The position numbers and the translations under genes were made by a program. Below the pieces are notes generated by a model, which worked only from the letters and a program-made list of their open reading frames with translations, did no database searches and had not been told where the DNA came from. This document shows positions 21,683 through 32,426 of a stretch of DNA of 64,000 bases, piece by piece. The DNA lies in contig MU385718.1 in the NCBI GenBank assembly GCA_022497155.1, positions 310,001-374,000 on the forward strand, read 5' to 3'. The DNA comes from Whalleya microplaca (taxonomy: Eukaryota; Ascomycota; Sordariomycetes; Xylariales; Xylariaceae). How positions within the stretch are numbered: the first letter of the stretch is position 1; each line of letters begins with the position of its first letter.

Positions 21683-23878
21683 CTATGCAGGAAGGTTAAT
21701 GTATGGTTTGAGTCCTCTGTAAGACAGAGAAAGTAACCTACAGACCGCTTCAATCTCAAACTCGAGCTCGTAGTACATCCGTCCATCAACTCCTTGTCTC
21801 CTGTCCAGAGCTTCCTCCGGTATGTGATCCAGATTAGCAGTTACGTGGCAAAGGGTCTGAACATCGTTGTTTCGGCTGAGAGGAGCCTCTGTCGATGTCT
21901 GGTCGGCGTAGATTCTGAGGGTTTCGGTGCGTGGTCGCCCATATGAGACTGGATGATAGATACTGAAGGTTTTCCGAAACGGTACGTCTTCGGAGACAAG
22001 TTCACCCTAAGAAAGTTAGTTCTACATCAACCAAGCATTTCGCGTATGAAATATACTCGTTTGATGAACCATTCCATAACAGCGACCCTGTAGAACGTTC
22101 AAGGTTAGCAATTGCTTCATGTAGTAGTCTCCAGGAATACTCGGAAGTGCAACTGGAGCACGAATAAAGGATATGCCGCCATGTCTCTTGAGTAAACTTC
22201 TTAACCTAATTTAGGAAATGAAGATCTCCGGATACTTACCGCCAGATACCATCCAAACCATCATAATATCGTTTGCTGGATAGCGTAGCATGCCTGTTGT
22301 CATCGTATGCAGCGCTAACTTCGTATCCATAGTGTTTCCGAGCAGCTCTAGCCTTTACTGTAGGGATATCATAATTTTCTGGCTTGGCCAGAGAAAGGCC
22401 TTTCACTACAATAGTAAGGGTCAGCGCCTGCCATTCAAGGATCTTATCCGGGTAGTTTTGCCTCTCCGGCGTTTTTGTAGCACGCGTTGCCCCAATTCAG
22501 GTCAACAGGTCAATCTGCGGGTGGAAAGGAAATTGAATGGCAACAATAGACAAAACCATGATAGACATACTGACAGCCCCCTGTACCACAGAGAGCCATG
22601 CATTGGGTGGTTGCAAGATCTCGATATTCTCGCGAATGGACGAGTCCTCCTGGATGGCAATCCCCAGTCTCTCTCTTAGGTACATCGACGACCCATAACC
22701 ACCCACTAGAAGAATGCTGCGAATGGATGCGTTGCTTAAGGCTATCTGTTCTTTCACCAGTTGAATGATCCTAATGATGTCTGGCTCAAAGAACATGTGC
22801 AGGTCCTCAGCTCTCAGTTCAAAACGGCCTGCTCTGATAACTCCTAGGTCTCTATTGAGGCCCAGTCCGGGAACGGGGACCGAAAAGGTCTCGCGCTGAG
22901 CCAGTGAGCTCATTGTGAATCGGCGCTTGGTCTAAGAATGTTAATATATGTTCCCTACTAAGATCGAGAGACGGGGCACTTGCAAAGGTGTCGAAACGTT
23001 CGACGGCATCGTGCAGCACATCCTCATCCCAGCCCTCCTCGTGCTGAAGTCTAGACGTAATGAATTGGATGAACCGATCGTTGACTCGAGAAGAACCACA
23101 AAAGTCTCCTGTGCCCTCTGTAGCTTCGACGACCTCGACGACGGGATTCAGGGCAGTGATTGTATACGTAATCAGATCCACGGTTCCACCGCCGGCATCA
23201 AGAACTAGAAAAGAGTCGCCGATATTCATGTTATGGCGATTAAGCTCCTGAAGGGCAGCGATTGCTGCAGCCTCAGGCTCGGAGAGAAGCGTGGTGGAAT
23301 AGCCACTGGGGAGGTTTGAAATGCGCTGAAATGCTTCCACGGTTCTCTGCTTTGCACGATCGCTCCAGATAGCTGGCACAGTCAATACGAACTGAAGGGG
23401 AATTGATGAAAGTGAGGTTAGTCCTATCTTTTGGCGCATCACGTGCATAAAATGCTCAAATAGACCTGACAGGTAGTCGGTGATCTTTTGGTCAACATCG
23501 TCAACCGTCAGTGCCTTTCCGATAATATCAACAGAATTCCTGTATTTGTCCGGTTCGAGTCCACTAAATAAATGATCTCGTTAAAGATGCCCAGCAAAGA
23601 ATCCGGTAGACTGACAGCTTGAATAAGGATAGGACCTCCTGAGCGGGGACGTCGTGGGAAATCTGAGCTCCCCACTCGAACTGCCTGTTTCTCAAGTATC
23701 GGAGCTTCGTAGGAACTTTGGATGACGAATGCCCGCCATGGTTTGTGCGGCTAGAGGGCCAGTCGTCAATTGAGGTATGACGGTCGACCCTCTCGGTCTG
23801 GGCCCAGCATATGCCAGAATATGTAGTACCAAAATCGATACCGACAATCAGTCTGCGGTCGTTACTAATGCTTGTCAT
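21683..23878 (-). CDS. HSPA12-type Hsp70-like ATPase
   Basis: The model has six exons: 23878-23616, 23563-22984, 22931-22571, 22405-22240, 22087-22057 and 22006-21683 (1725 nt, 574 aa). The actin-like ATPase fold is shown by phosphate-1 IDFGTTYSG, phosphate-2 LDAGGGTVD and the adenosine loop LVGGYGSS; VPAIWSDKAKQ-like and TKRRFT phrases are typical of fungal HSPA12-like proteins. These divergent Hsp70s lack the canonical peptide-binding domain; their function is poorly known. Intron 2 (22932-22983) must be a GC-AG intron (GCAAGT...TTAG), because only it restores the TKRRFT frame. Exon 5 is only 31 nt. The last exon could be spliced once more near 21730 and read to about 21607 instead, so the final residues are uncertain. 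Confidence 0.85.
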
Positions 23879-24688
23879 ATTTGATAGTATTTCCCAGAGA
23901 ACTTCAAAATTGCTGATAATTTGTACGAACTTGAGATGTGGAGACTAAACAAGGCTGGGCAAGGTAAATGGTTGTGAAAGATATACTTAGGGATAGATAG
24001 GCTGGTCAGCAAGGTTAAATACTCTATTTTCCCGGAGCGGTCAAGTATGGGCGAAGGCGCCTGAACCAGAAAATTCTATTCCCTCTTATAAAGACACTTC
24101 TGTCTCACTCATAATTTCAATATGAAACCTCTTGCTTCTCTTCGGCTAGATCAGTCTACCAATGAAATATCCACAGTTCCAATACATGCATATGGAACTT
24201 GATGGGATGCGTATTGGAATATTCCATGATTCTCGATCATTCTTTGTCTAATCTATGATATGTGTTCTGGGATACTGCCTGTAGCAATCAACACATACGC
24301 TAGCCTGGCATACCGAAAGAAATGATCAACGAGACGCACTGCCGAAGACCCGGCACTGAGATGTTTGCTGACTCATCCGGAGCTCCGCCGGCTGACTTTC
24401 CTTCCCCGGTTCTTCCAGCTCCAACCAGTCCGCCATGCCAAAGCGCCGATCCTCCGCTTTAGGCCCGGAGCCGGATAACCGCTTCTAACAGAATGTAACC
24501 TTTGAGGACCCGGAATATCTGCTCATCCTATCCCTAGGCGATGTCATGTTGACTTTACTAAAAATGAGACAATGGACACGTTACACGAGGCTTCAGGCTG
24601 CGTGTGAAGAAGAATGGCTAAAAGGCCTGTGTTCCTCTAGACGAAGCTATCTGCTGTATGTTGTACGAGTGATTGTTGCCAGCAGTCT
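23879..24688. other. Intergenic
   Basis: No gene is seen. The region 24350-24490 is GC-rich with repeated CCGG-type half-sites (for example CCGGAGCTCCGCCGG), perhaps promoter sequence of the Hsp70-like gene. Confidence 0.45.
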
Positions 24689-25063
24689 CATCGATTCAAA
24701 TTGACTTGAATTGACTTAAATCAATTGTGTTTTCTCATAAATACATAAAAACTTGATGCCTTTCAATTTAAACTGAGGTAACTTTTCATATGCAGGCCAC
24801 TTACTGTGGCATATTCCTGGCGTTTTTCACTATCTGTTAGCTATGTCTTATTCTGTTAACCCTTGTAGAAGGCTGACAACTTTCACGTCCGTGAGCCTCA
24901 CCTGACAATTCTACTATACCAGTGGGTTCAGGGATAATTCAAGGGGTAATATAGTAGGTAACTAATCAAGTCAAGTTACGAATATCGTCAATTCAAGCGG
25001 GTTTCAAAATTTTGAATTGAGCCAATTCAAGTTAAAGTTGAAATTGACTGAATCGAATTGATG
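24689..25063. mobile_element. MITE-like element with TTGACTTGA-type repeats
   Basis: About 375 bp bounded by imperfect inverted repeats: CATCGATTCAAATTGAC at the left, and the complement of CATCAATTCGATTCAGTC at the right. The interior is AT-rich and has repeated (T)TGACTTGA/TCAAGTCAA units. ACTAATCAAGTCAAGTT at 24961-24977 is found exactly, inverted, at 39033-39049, together with the flanking GGGTTCAGGG and GTAATATAGT phrases. No transposase frame and no clear target-site duplication are visible. Confidence 0.5.
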
Positions 25064-25570
25064 GTACCACTCATTTTTACTTCTGCTGTTAGGATGAGGT
25101 GAAGTGTGAGGTTCTGCTGGCATCAGATATGGTGTGGTCCCCAAGTCAACCTGCCTAAAAGGATTCGGAGACATCCACTGCCGCCAATAAGAACAAGCAT
25201 CGCTTGATTCGGACATTCAGCTATGAGGTAACTAATGCGTACAAAGCCTCATTTACCGTGGTCTGTCAGCATTGCGCCCCTAATCTAGTCGGTGGCCGAA
25301 ATACTGACTACCGTAGGAAACGGCGAAGTAGCATGGCATTATTTCCCCAGACAATCGTAGTTATTTAACAATACTAACATACTAACTGCGTTCCCTAGCG
25401 TTGACAATGTTGTTGGGTAATATCTTCTCAGAAGGCAGTTTTATCATGCAACTTTTGATTTTTCATCACCAACACAGCATCCACCTACCCCCGCCCCACC
25501 AACCTTTGCAAATGTCTTTAGGCAACCCATCTCTACAATTTGTTTTCCACTAATCTTTCCCATAACCATC
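25064..25570. other. Intergenic with a dispersed-repeat fragment
   Basis: 25104-25138 (GTGTGAGGTTCTGCTGGCAT...) closely resembles 43542-43575, so the repeated sequence may extend beyond the MITE-like element. The remainder is the 5' flank of the next gene. Confidence 0.45.
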
Positions 25571-26398
25571 ATGGCGGTAGACCAACTGTACTCTCACGAG
25601 GAGACAGTTGCAGCAATTACTTCCTACTACAAGCTTGTCTCACGTGCGCACGCCATCACCACATACTCTCCGTTACTGTATCCGCCGCCAGGAGGCTGGC
25701 CCCAATTGACCGACCCTGACGTGGTCACTGGCCTAGGTTTTAGTGACGATGCCCTTGATCTTGTTCGTCACATCCCGTACTTTGAGAATTCAGACATATT
25801 TCATATCGTGCCAAACGTGCAGCCTAAAAGCTATATCGGGGAGCTACGCCTTGAGGCAGCCGCAAATCTGGGCGAATCTGTGCGCAACGGCGAGTCGCAC
25901 CAGGCGAGCAACCCACATATTGTGCTGCTAGGGTATAGGGCTCCAGGGCGAGAATATGGTCACGATATCTGGCTGGATACAAAATTAGGCAATGCTATTA
26001 TGGGCAATTATCATGGTCAGGTTCAGCCCTATATCGGCGATATTGCCGAGGACGGCAACGATCCTGACCCTGATGATAGCTCGTACGACAATCTATTCTA
26101 TGAATACGGACAGAAGGGCGAATACCTCTATTGGCGTATTGGCACCTTTTTCGCCGCTTGTGAGCGTAACCTCCGGGAGCTGGTGTGGATCCCTGGCATG
26201 GATGAAGGTGATAACGGCTGGTTGCTTGATGAGCACGGAGATTCGTATACTATTTTAGATTATGAGCATCGGAAGCGGATCATGCGCGATAACGGCTGGC
26301 CGGGCGATAGCTGGAATCCCGATGGGGTGAATGAAGAGCTAGATCGACTGCTTGCCGTGGACAGTGACGCAGAGAGTAACGCTCAGGATGGGCAATGA
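25571..26398 (+). CDS. Conserved-looking fungal protein of unknown function
   Basis: A single exon from ATG at 25571 encodes 275 aa. The protein is acidic and aromatic-rich, without a signal peptide or membrane segment. The N terminus (HEETVAAITSYYKLV...YPPPGGWPQL) and a central RHIPYF phrase give the look of a soluble globular protein. A C-terminal part with paired Trp/Asp (DNGWPGDSWNPDGVNEELDRLL) follows. The layout is loosely reminiscent of SMI1/KNR4-like proteins, but I cannot confirm that. Codon usage and the absence of stops over 828 nt support coding. Function unknown. Confidence 0.75.
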   Translation: MAVDQLYSHEETVAAITSYYKLVSRAHAITTYSPLLYPPPGGWPQLTDPDVVTGLGFSDDALDLVRHIPYFENSDIFHIVPNVQPKSYIGELRLEAAANLGESVRNGESHQASNPHIVLLGYRAPGREYGHDIWLDTKLGNAIMGNYHGQVQPYIGDIAEDGNDPDPDDSSYDNLFYEYGQKGEYLYWRIGTFFAACERNLRELVWIPGMDEGDNGWLLDEHGDSYTILDYEHRKRIMRDNGWPGDSWNPDGVNEELDRLLAVDSDAESNAQDGQ

Positions 26399-27688
26399 AG
26401 CCTATTTGTCATGATGCCATCAAGCTTGAAATTCCCGTCGCAAGAGACATAGGATTAACGAAATGTGAACTAATTGTTGAAAGGCCCTGAATTTCTGATA
26501 CTGGAGAAAGAAAAGCCTCTAAGTACCTGCTCATTCTACCAGAGCCAATTACCAAAGATAAAGGATGAGTATCCAAGTGTATCTAGAGCCCTTAGGGTAT
26601 GTTGCTATAATACAGCATATTGGTTGCCAACGTTCATATATTCCAACACCAGTATCTCCTTCCCAGCACCATGTGCCCCCTTCAAGGGATGCTCCACCTG
26701 ACACAGGGTCTTCATGGTGTTGAATAAATGTAGATCTGTTAGGGACACCTTAAGAGCATGCCTATTCTAGTGCCTCTGCTCCTCTACCTCGGCTCATACT
26801 ACGTAGAGCACGATCCTGCGATGGTATCTTGCAGATCAGCCGTTCTATCAAACTGTGGTTGAAGAGGATGACGTAATGTATGTGGCTAGGCTTAGTGCGT
26901 GGCCGTCCCTGTTGCGCTTCGTTCCTATATCTGTTTCTAATTTATGACATCACTCTGTATCGTTTCTATTCAGCCTTCCAGCTGTCTACTGGCAACTGAC
27001 TTGACAGTGCGAGAGTTTCCAATGCTGACAAGAACTGCACCTATCCGTCATGTCACTTGTTAGGTCGTACCCCCTTAAATCCCACAGGATTTGAGGTCCC
27101 TTCTCATACACACCTATAACTTACCCGTGCCACGCCCTACTTTAGTTTCGGTTTCGTTGAGACTCACCACACCTTTAGGCACGGGTAGCTCTCCATCACA
27201 CACACAAACACACACAGCAGGTACATGCAGCTTTGTTTAGAGGAACACAGGCCTTTCAACCACCCTTCTACACACGCAGCCTGAAGCCCCATGAGACGTA
27301 TCCATTGTCTCACTATATCACCCCAGCTCTAGCAAGTATGATACTTCTACCGGTTCTGCGTCTTTGTTTCTTTGCAATACAGGACCCCATAGTGATCCAC
27401 ATACCGTGACCAAAAAATTGGACTTCATGTCTTATGCAACATAAAGGCTCTATATTCAGATTTCGAAATTTCCAGTCAAGGAGCCTTTTATACCGCGTAG
27501 ACATTATTCATATATAGAATCACGCAAAGAAGATATTCTATAATGTTCCGTTCGCTTGTAAAGCTATATCCGACGAAGATTCATGGGGACTATTTATAAT
27601 TGACTAAATCTCCATAAGGTGATATGGAATTGCAGACAACGAGCAGCCGAAGTCATTCAGCCAGCACTTAATACAACATCATTCGCTA
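26399..27688. other. Intergenic
   Basis: There is no gene. A short CA-rich microsatellite lies at about 27197-27220. Confidence 0.5.
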
Positions 27689-29165
27689 ATGCTGTTCTCA
27701 AGCCTCGTACTCAACATGAAACTTTCAGGCAAACGACTTCTAAGGAAGGTTATAGGTTGGCTGCGTGGTAGCGAGATAACTCGGCAGAAGTCCTTGATCC
27801 TAGACCTGAACACCCAACTGAAAATGAGAGAGAGCGATCTGGCCGCCATTAGGATCGAGTTGAGTAGGGTGCAAAAGCAGAACGAAACCTTAGAAGCGAC
27901 GAGGGAAGAATGGGATGGCGAATCAAAGAGGTTGAACGAAGCATGTATCAACTTAGAGCAAGCGAATAATAGTATGAGAGAAGAGATCCGCAGCCTCGTC
28001 AACGAAAACAACCGGCTTCGGATCGCAGTTAACGAGAGAGAGTCGCAAATATTCAGTCTCCAGCCCTATCATAAGGAGCTCACTATCGATGAAGCGCGCA
28101 GGGTAAGTATGGAGCTCGTTTTTGAAAATACCAGACTAACGGGAATAGGAATATGGGAATCTCGTTCTTAGGATCATAGACTGGGTCGAGAAGTGGACTG
28201 ATGATATCACGCGAAATGATGAAATCCTCCAAATGTCCTTGGATTTTGCTAAGAAGAATCCTCAAGCTATACATGAATTCCGCAAGTGGATGTCTCCATG
28301 GGAAGATCTTGTCCAAGCAATTAGGCTCCCAGACTACGAACAGGAAGTCATCAGGGCTTTCATTCTGAGATACCTGGGGGAATATGTATTCGCACAATTC
28401 CTTGGCAGCGTCGTACCAGAATTCGGCCGATTGTTAGATCATGTTGTAATGGCCATGAATGAGCATACCAATCCCAAGCCAGGTTAGTGGGTGTTATTCT
28501 TCTTCTGAGTTCGCAACTAACGAGTGCCAGATCTCTTCGCTATTCAGTCCTGGCAAGCCCAAGCGTGCATTGCAACACTTTCTCATCCGGAAACAAAGTC
28601 ACGCGAAGAAAATGCCACTTTTTCGTTGTCAATGCACCTGGCGAACCTGCTGAGCTTCATTCCGTGCAGCAGAGAAAACGACATTTTTATGCGATCGATA
28701 TCTTCGAGTATCGTTGAGCCAGCTATGCGTCTCCAAGAGAAGTTCCTAATGTCCACAAATCTATTTCGCTTAGAAATGGACTCCCGCATCTCTTCTGGGC
28801 AGCCCATCCCTAGCAAAGTCACTGGCGATCAGATCTTTTCTTTCTTGAAAAATCTAGATTGTGTGAATATTGCCGAGAACAATCGCAAGTTTATAGTTGA
28901 GAAACTTAGGCCTAAGCCTCGGGCAGAGTTCTTGCGAGAAAACCTCACGATGATTTGTTCAATCCAACCGGCTTTGACGGTCACCGAAGTTAGCCAAGGG
29001 AACTCCTTGAAAGAACCAAGAAGTGTCTACGATGAACAGGTACTGGTGTCCTGGAACCCGCGCGACGGCAAGACAACGCCAAAGCCAGAGGGGCAAAACC
29101 AGACTGTACCAACTAGTTGGCTCAACAGAATCTTTTTAGAATCTGGCTTGCGATGGATGGGTTAG
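27689..29165 (+). CDS. Coiled-coil protein of unknown function
   Basis: The model has three exons: 27689-28102, 28149-28482 and 28531-29165 (1383 nt, 460 aa). Intron 1 is GTAAGT...GACTAACGGGAATAG and intron 2 is GTTAGT...CAACTAACGAGTGCCAG, both textbook. Residues about 30-125 form a long heptad-like, Glu/Arg/Leu/Asn-rich coiled coil (LNTQLKMRESDLAAIRIELS...). The rest is helical and soluble (IIDWVEKWTDDI..., RYLGEYVFAQFLG), then a hydrophilic tail with TPKPEGQNQTVP. No signal peptide, membrane span or catalytic motif is seen. It might be a structural or scaffold protein; I do not recognise the family. Confidence 0.75.
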
Positions 29166-29342
29166 ACGCTTCGTTCTCGGTTGTTCTAGCTTGTCCGCCT
29201 TGAGGGAAATGTATGTACAAGAAGATACACAATGATCTTGATAGGCAGTCGCCAGATGGAGTTCGCCTTCACGAGGTATTTTCATTGGAACTAAAAATTG
29301 TTCCACAACTTTATCGAGGAAACGTTGTGCCTTCTGTGCGTT

Positions 29343-29567
29343 TCACGTAAGTCGTAGATAGTTCTTCACACCAGGCTGCTCATTTTGATAACCGTCGCTT
29401 GTCATTCTAGAATCCGAATTAGCCCTTCTATTGAGAATACCTTCTTCAGGAAGTGTGTTTCCTATACCAGGCATCATCTGAATCTCAGAATATAATTGAA
29501 GCCAGTTACTTAACAATGCTTGGGACTCGATTCTTGCCACTGATAACATCTCAGACTCGAGGGCCAT
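29343..29567 (-). CDS. Possible small hydrophilic protein
   Basis: An ATG-started 74-aa frame (MALESEMLSVARIESQ...) is divergent from the RBR gene, with 84 bp between the two ATGs. It is helical at the start, with no motif and no known relatives that I can recognise. It could be a chance ORF or an exon. Confidence 0.25.
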   Translation of the reverse strand: MALESEMLSVARIESQALLSNWLQLYSEIQMMPGIGNTLPEEGILNRRANSDSRMTSDGYQNEQPGVKNYLRLT

Positions 29568-29651
29568 AGGAACATTTATCTACAGTGGGCTTTTTCATTG
29601 ATATCGTCACCACTCACACATAAATACCGACACCATATTCCTAGCGTTCAG

Positions 29652-30697
29652 ATGGCAGAATGTTCCGCATGCCTCGAAGTTAAGCAACTGGTGGGTTTCA
29701 CAAATAGCTGCCGCCACCAAAATTCCTTTTGTCGTGACTGTGTTACGCTGTCTATTACCGCGCAGATCAACAATGACCACTCTGATCAGCTGAGGTGCCC
29801 TGAATGCCACGAACCTTTTCCGTACGATGAAGTACAAAGTTTTGTTGGTCAAGGAATATTTGAACAGTAAGGATATTAGTTTGACAGGTTATGCGGAGGA
29901 TATTCACGATCTCTATAAGCGCTTGTTAGTGACATTATGATAGGTTTCAGAGACATTCAATCGATCGCCTCCTGTCTAAGATACGCAATTTTGTGTGGTG
30001 CCCCCTAGGCTGTGGCCAAGGGCAGATTCACCATGGGGGATCTCAACAGCCGCTCATCCTATGTCTCACCTGCCGTCGTCAATTTTGCTTCCAGCATCGA
30101 GTGGCTTGGCATCACGATCACACCTGCGACGAATATGACGCATTCCTGGCCGATCCCCAACACTTCCGTAGCATGGCCCAGCTCGAGAAAGCAGCCGTCC
30201 AGGCCAGAGACTTGGAGAATCAACGCCTTGATCAACAGATCAGAGACGCAGAGACACGCTTTCATCAGAGTATGATGAGAGAAGAGGAGGCGGCCGAAGC
30301 CCGACGTCAGGAACGCATTAAACGAGAGCACCGCCTGGCCCAAGAAAGGGCGGAACGTGAGGAAGCGGAGCGACGAGACCGGGAAGCTAGACAACTCGCT
30401 ACTCGTTTGGCAGCCGAAGAAGCTGAGACAGGCCGGGTCTTTCATCGCTTGTCTAAGCCTTGCCCAAATTGCCGTATTCCCATCGAGAAGTACGAGGGCT
30501 GGTAAGTCATATCTAGATGGGGCCCAGGGTGTTTACACATATTGACTAGTTATCATCTAGTGACCACATGATTTGTATGCATCATACTCGCCAACGGATT
30601 AAAGCCTGTCCATGATCCATATTCACTGTATTTTGCTAATGTGCCAATAGGTCTGCATTGCAGTCGTGATTTCTCCTGGACGAACGCCCATTGGTAA
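29652..30697 (+). CDS. RBR-type (RING-IBR-RING) E3 ubiquitin ligase
   Basis: The model has four exons: 29652-29866, 29944-30501, 30561-30574 and 30651-30697 (834 nt, 277 aa). RING1 starts at residue 4 (C-x2-C-x11-C...C-x2-C, ending CPEC). The IBR follows (WCPLGCGQG...CLTCRRQFCFQH...WHHDHTC). About 85 residues of Glu/Arg-rich helix separate it from a short RING2 that begins CPNCRIPIEKYEG. RING2's completion, CDHMICLHCSRDFSW, appears only when the 14-nt third exon and the last exon are joined; reading through either intron gives a premature stop. RBR enzymes accept ubiquitin on the RING2 cysteine (here the C of GCDHMIC, if the usual assignment holds). The protein is compact and lacks extra targeting domains. 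Confidence 0.85.
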
Positions 30698-30950
30698 CAT
30701 ACCTTATGTTCACCTCGACTGACCCAAATATTGCTGCCAGTATACTAAAATGAGAAATGTCATCAGTGAGTCTTGTAAAAGGGATATAAGGGGTACAGGG
30801 ACAAGTCAATCCGTTAGGATGTGGTCATAATCTACTCTCACCTGGTACTTTTCAAGCAAGCTGCAAGTTCACCGAGTGAGCTCCTAACATGTGTGCCCGG
30901 AACGTTGGGCTTTTACTACTATGGGCCGTCATTATCTAATGAAGAAACTA

Positions 30951-32018
30951 TTATTTCCATCGAAGCTGTGCCACCCTGCCGTCCTGTCCGGATGCGTAAC
31001 AGATATAGCCGTCAATACATTCCACGCTGTCAAAAGTGCCGTTATCAAACCCATGCCATGTCCGACCGCCGTCGAGCGTCAAGTCGGATCCTGTTGGTCC
31101 GACAGCCAGAGCTATGCTGTTATGCCCTGGTACCCAAGAAGACCCCGACCGGTAACCACCCGGGAATAATGCTGACGGCACCCACGTTGCGCCGCCGTCA
31201 ATCGACCACGCCGAATTGTTGGTGGCCCCAGTGGGTGTCTCGAAGTTTCCGCCAACCGCTATACCTTGCTTTGCATTCCGGAATTGAACGGGGAACACAC
31301 CTCCTCCCTCGCCTCCCATTATAGAGGCATTTGAGACATTCCATTGGTATCCATTCGCACTTCTGAATATTCGACCGGGATCCACGCCACCCGAAGCGAC
31401 GTACCATCTACCTGCCGCCGTCGCAATACAGGTACCGCTTGCCGCAAACCCAGACTCGCCCTCAACCGCGGGCGGCATGCCACTAGGATCGACAAGGTTC
31501 CAGCTCTCGCCACCATCAAGGGTTTCGATGAGCCGGATCTTCCCATCGACGGGGTCACTCATCGCCATGCCGCGCTGGGGGGTTTCGAACGCGATGCAAT
31601 CGTAGAAAGCAGTGGCCTCCTGGTTGGTAAACGACTGCGCCCATGTAGCGCCGCCGTCGTGCGTTACGTAGACACGGGAGCTTTGACCTTCACCAATTGA
31701 GAGAATAACGGCCCTCTCGGCCGACCAAGCCTCGATGTCCCGGAATTCGAGCTCGGCGTCCTCGGCAGACAACGAGGGACCGACGGATTCCCACGTGCTA
31801 CCGCCATCTGTCGAGAGAAGAACAGTGCCGTTCGTACCTGACACCCACGCGATCTTGTCCGATACTGGTGCGAGGCCACGGAATCGCGCGTTGCTTCCCG
31901 TAGATAGGAGATTCCAGGACAACCTGGGCAGGGTAGCATTCCTCACATTGCTTAGCGACCCAGAAACGAGAGCAGCCATGCTGGCAAAGAGCATTAGTAT
32001 AGGTGTCCAACGAACCAT
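30951..32018 (-). CDS. Secreted BNR/Asp-box beta-propeller protein (Ycf48/HCF136-like)
   Basis: A single exon encodes 355 aa from ATG at 32018, which opens a signal peptide (MVRWTPILMLFASMAALVSG). Repeated Asp-box-like motifs S/T-x-D-G-G-x-T/S-W (STDGGSTW, THDGGATW, ETLDGGESW, SIDGGATW, TLDGGRTW) mark a multi-bladed propeller like sortilin, sialidases or the photosystem II factor Ycf48. No catalytic glutamate/tyrosine/arginine set of a sialidase can be recognised. N-glycosylation sites fit secretion. It may bind or cleave an extracellular glycan; the function is not established. It is convergent with the RBR gene (253-bp gap). Confidence 0.8.
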   Translation of the reverse strand: MVRWTPILMLFASMAALVSGSLSNVRNATLPRLSWNLLSTGSNARFRGLAPVSDKIAWVSGTNGTVLLSTDGGSTWESVGPSLSAEDAELEFRDIEAWSAERAVILSIGEGQSSRVYVTHDGGATWAQSFTNQEATAFYDCIAFETPQRGMAMSDPVDGKIRLIETLDGGESWNLVDPSGMPPAVEGESGFAASGTCIATAAGRWYVASGGVDPGRIFRSANGYQWNVSNASIMGGEGGGVFPVQFRNAKQGIAVGGNFETPTGATNNSAWSIDGGATWVPSALFPGGYRSGSSWVPGHNSIALAVGPTGSDLTLDGGRTWHGFDNGTFDSVECIDGYICYASGQDGRVAQLRWK

Positions 32019-32426
32019 GACTGCGGTTTGAATTCTCCCCGACACCTCCGTAGAGGAATGAACAGGACTGTTGGCACGACCTCTTTCTCTCAGGTGTGAT
32101 TCTGGGAAAGTCGTTGGTTTAAGGAATATCATTACCCTGGTCCCTTGGCATGTGTTTTCCAGGGGAGATCCCAGCTAGCGCATCGTGGTCGGGATCAAGT
32201 TTACCATTTACGGCAGGTGAAAATTACGCTACCTGCATTGTAGTCAACCATTCGCCTATTCGCCATGGACGAGGAAAATACTTTGTAAAACAGTCGAAAA
32301 TATTGATCATTGAGCTGGAGCTAAGAATTTTGATGTTTGACTGCTTATAGGATATCGTGAGCCACATCATAAATTAGGCATTTTCCAAGAATGTTGATAG
32401 TTAGCAAGTTTGTGCATCTGTCAAAT
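32019..32426. other. Intergenic
   Basis: 5' flank of the propeller gene and 3' flank of the dehydrogenase gene; nothing else is seen. Confidence 0.5.

Noticed and set aside
22931..22955. 27-nt GTAGGG...TTAG intron in the Hsp70-like gene
   Set aside because: Too short, and as a multiple of three it does not correct the frame; the GC-AG alternative does.
24401..24490. GC-rich half-site cluster as a defined operator
   Set aside because: CCGG-type words are common in GC-rich DNA and no spacing pattern stands out.
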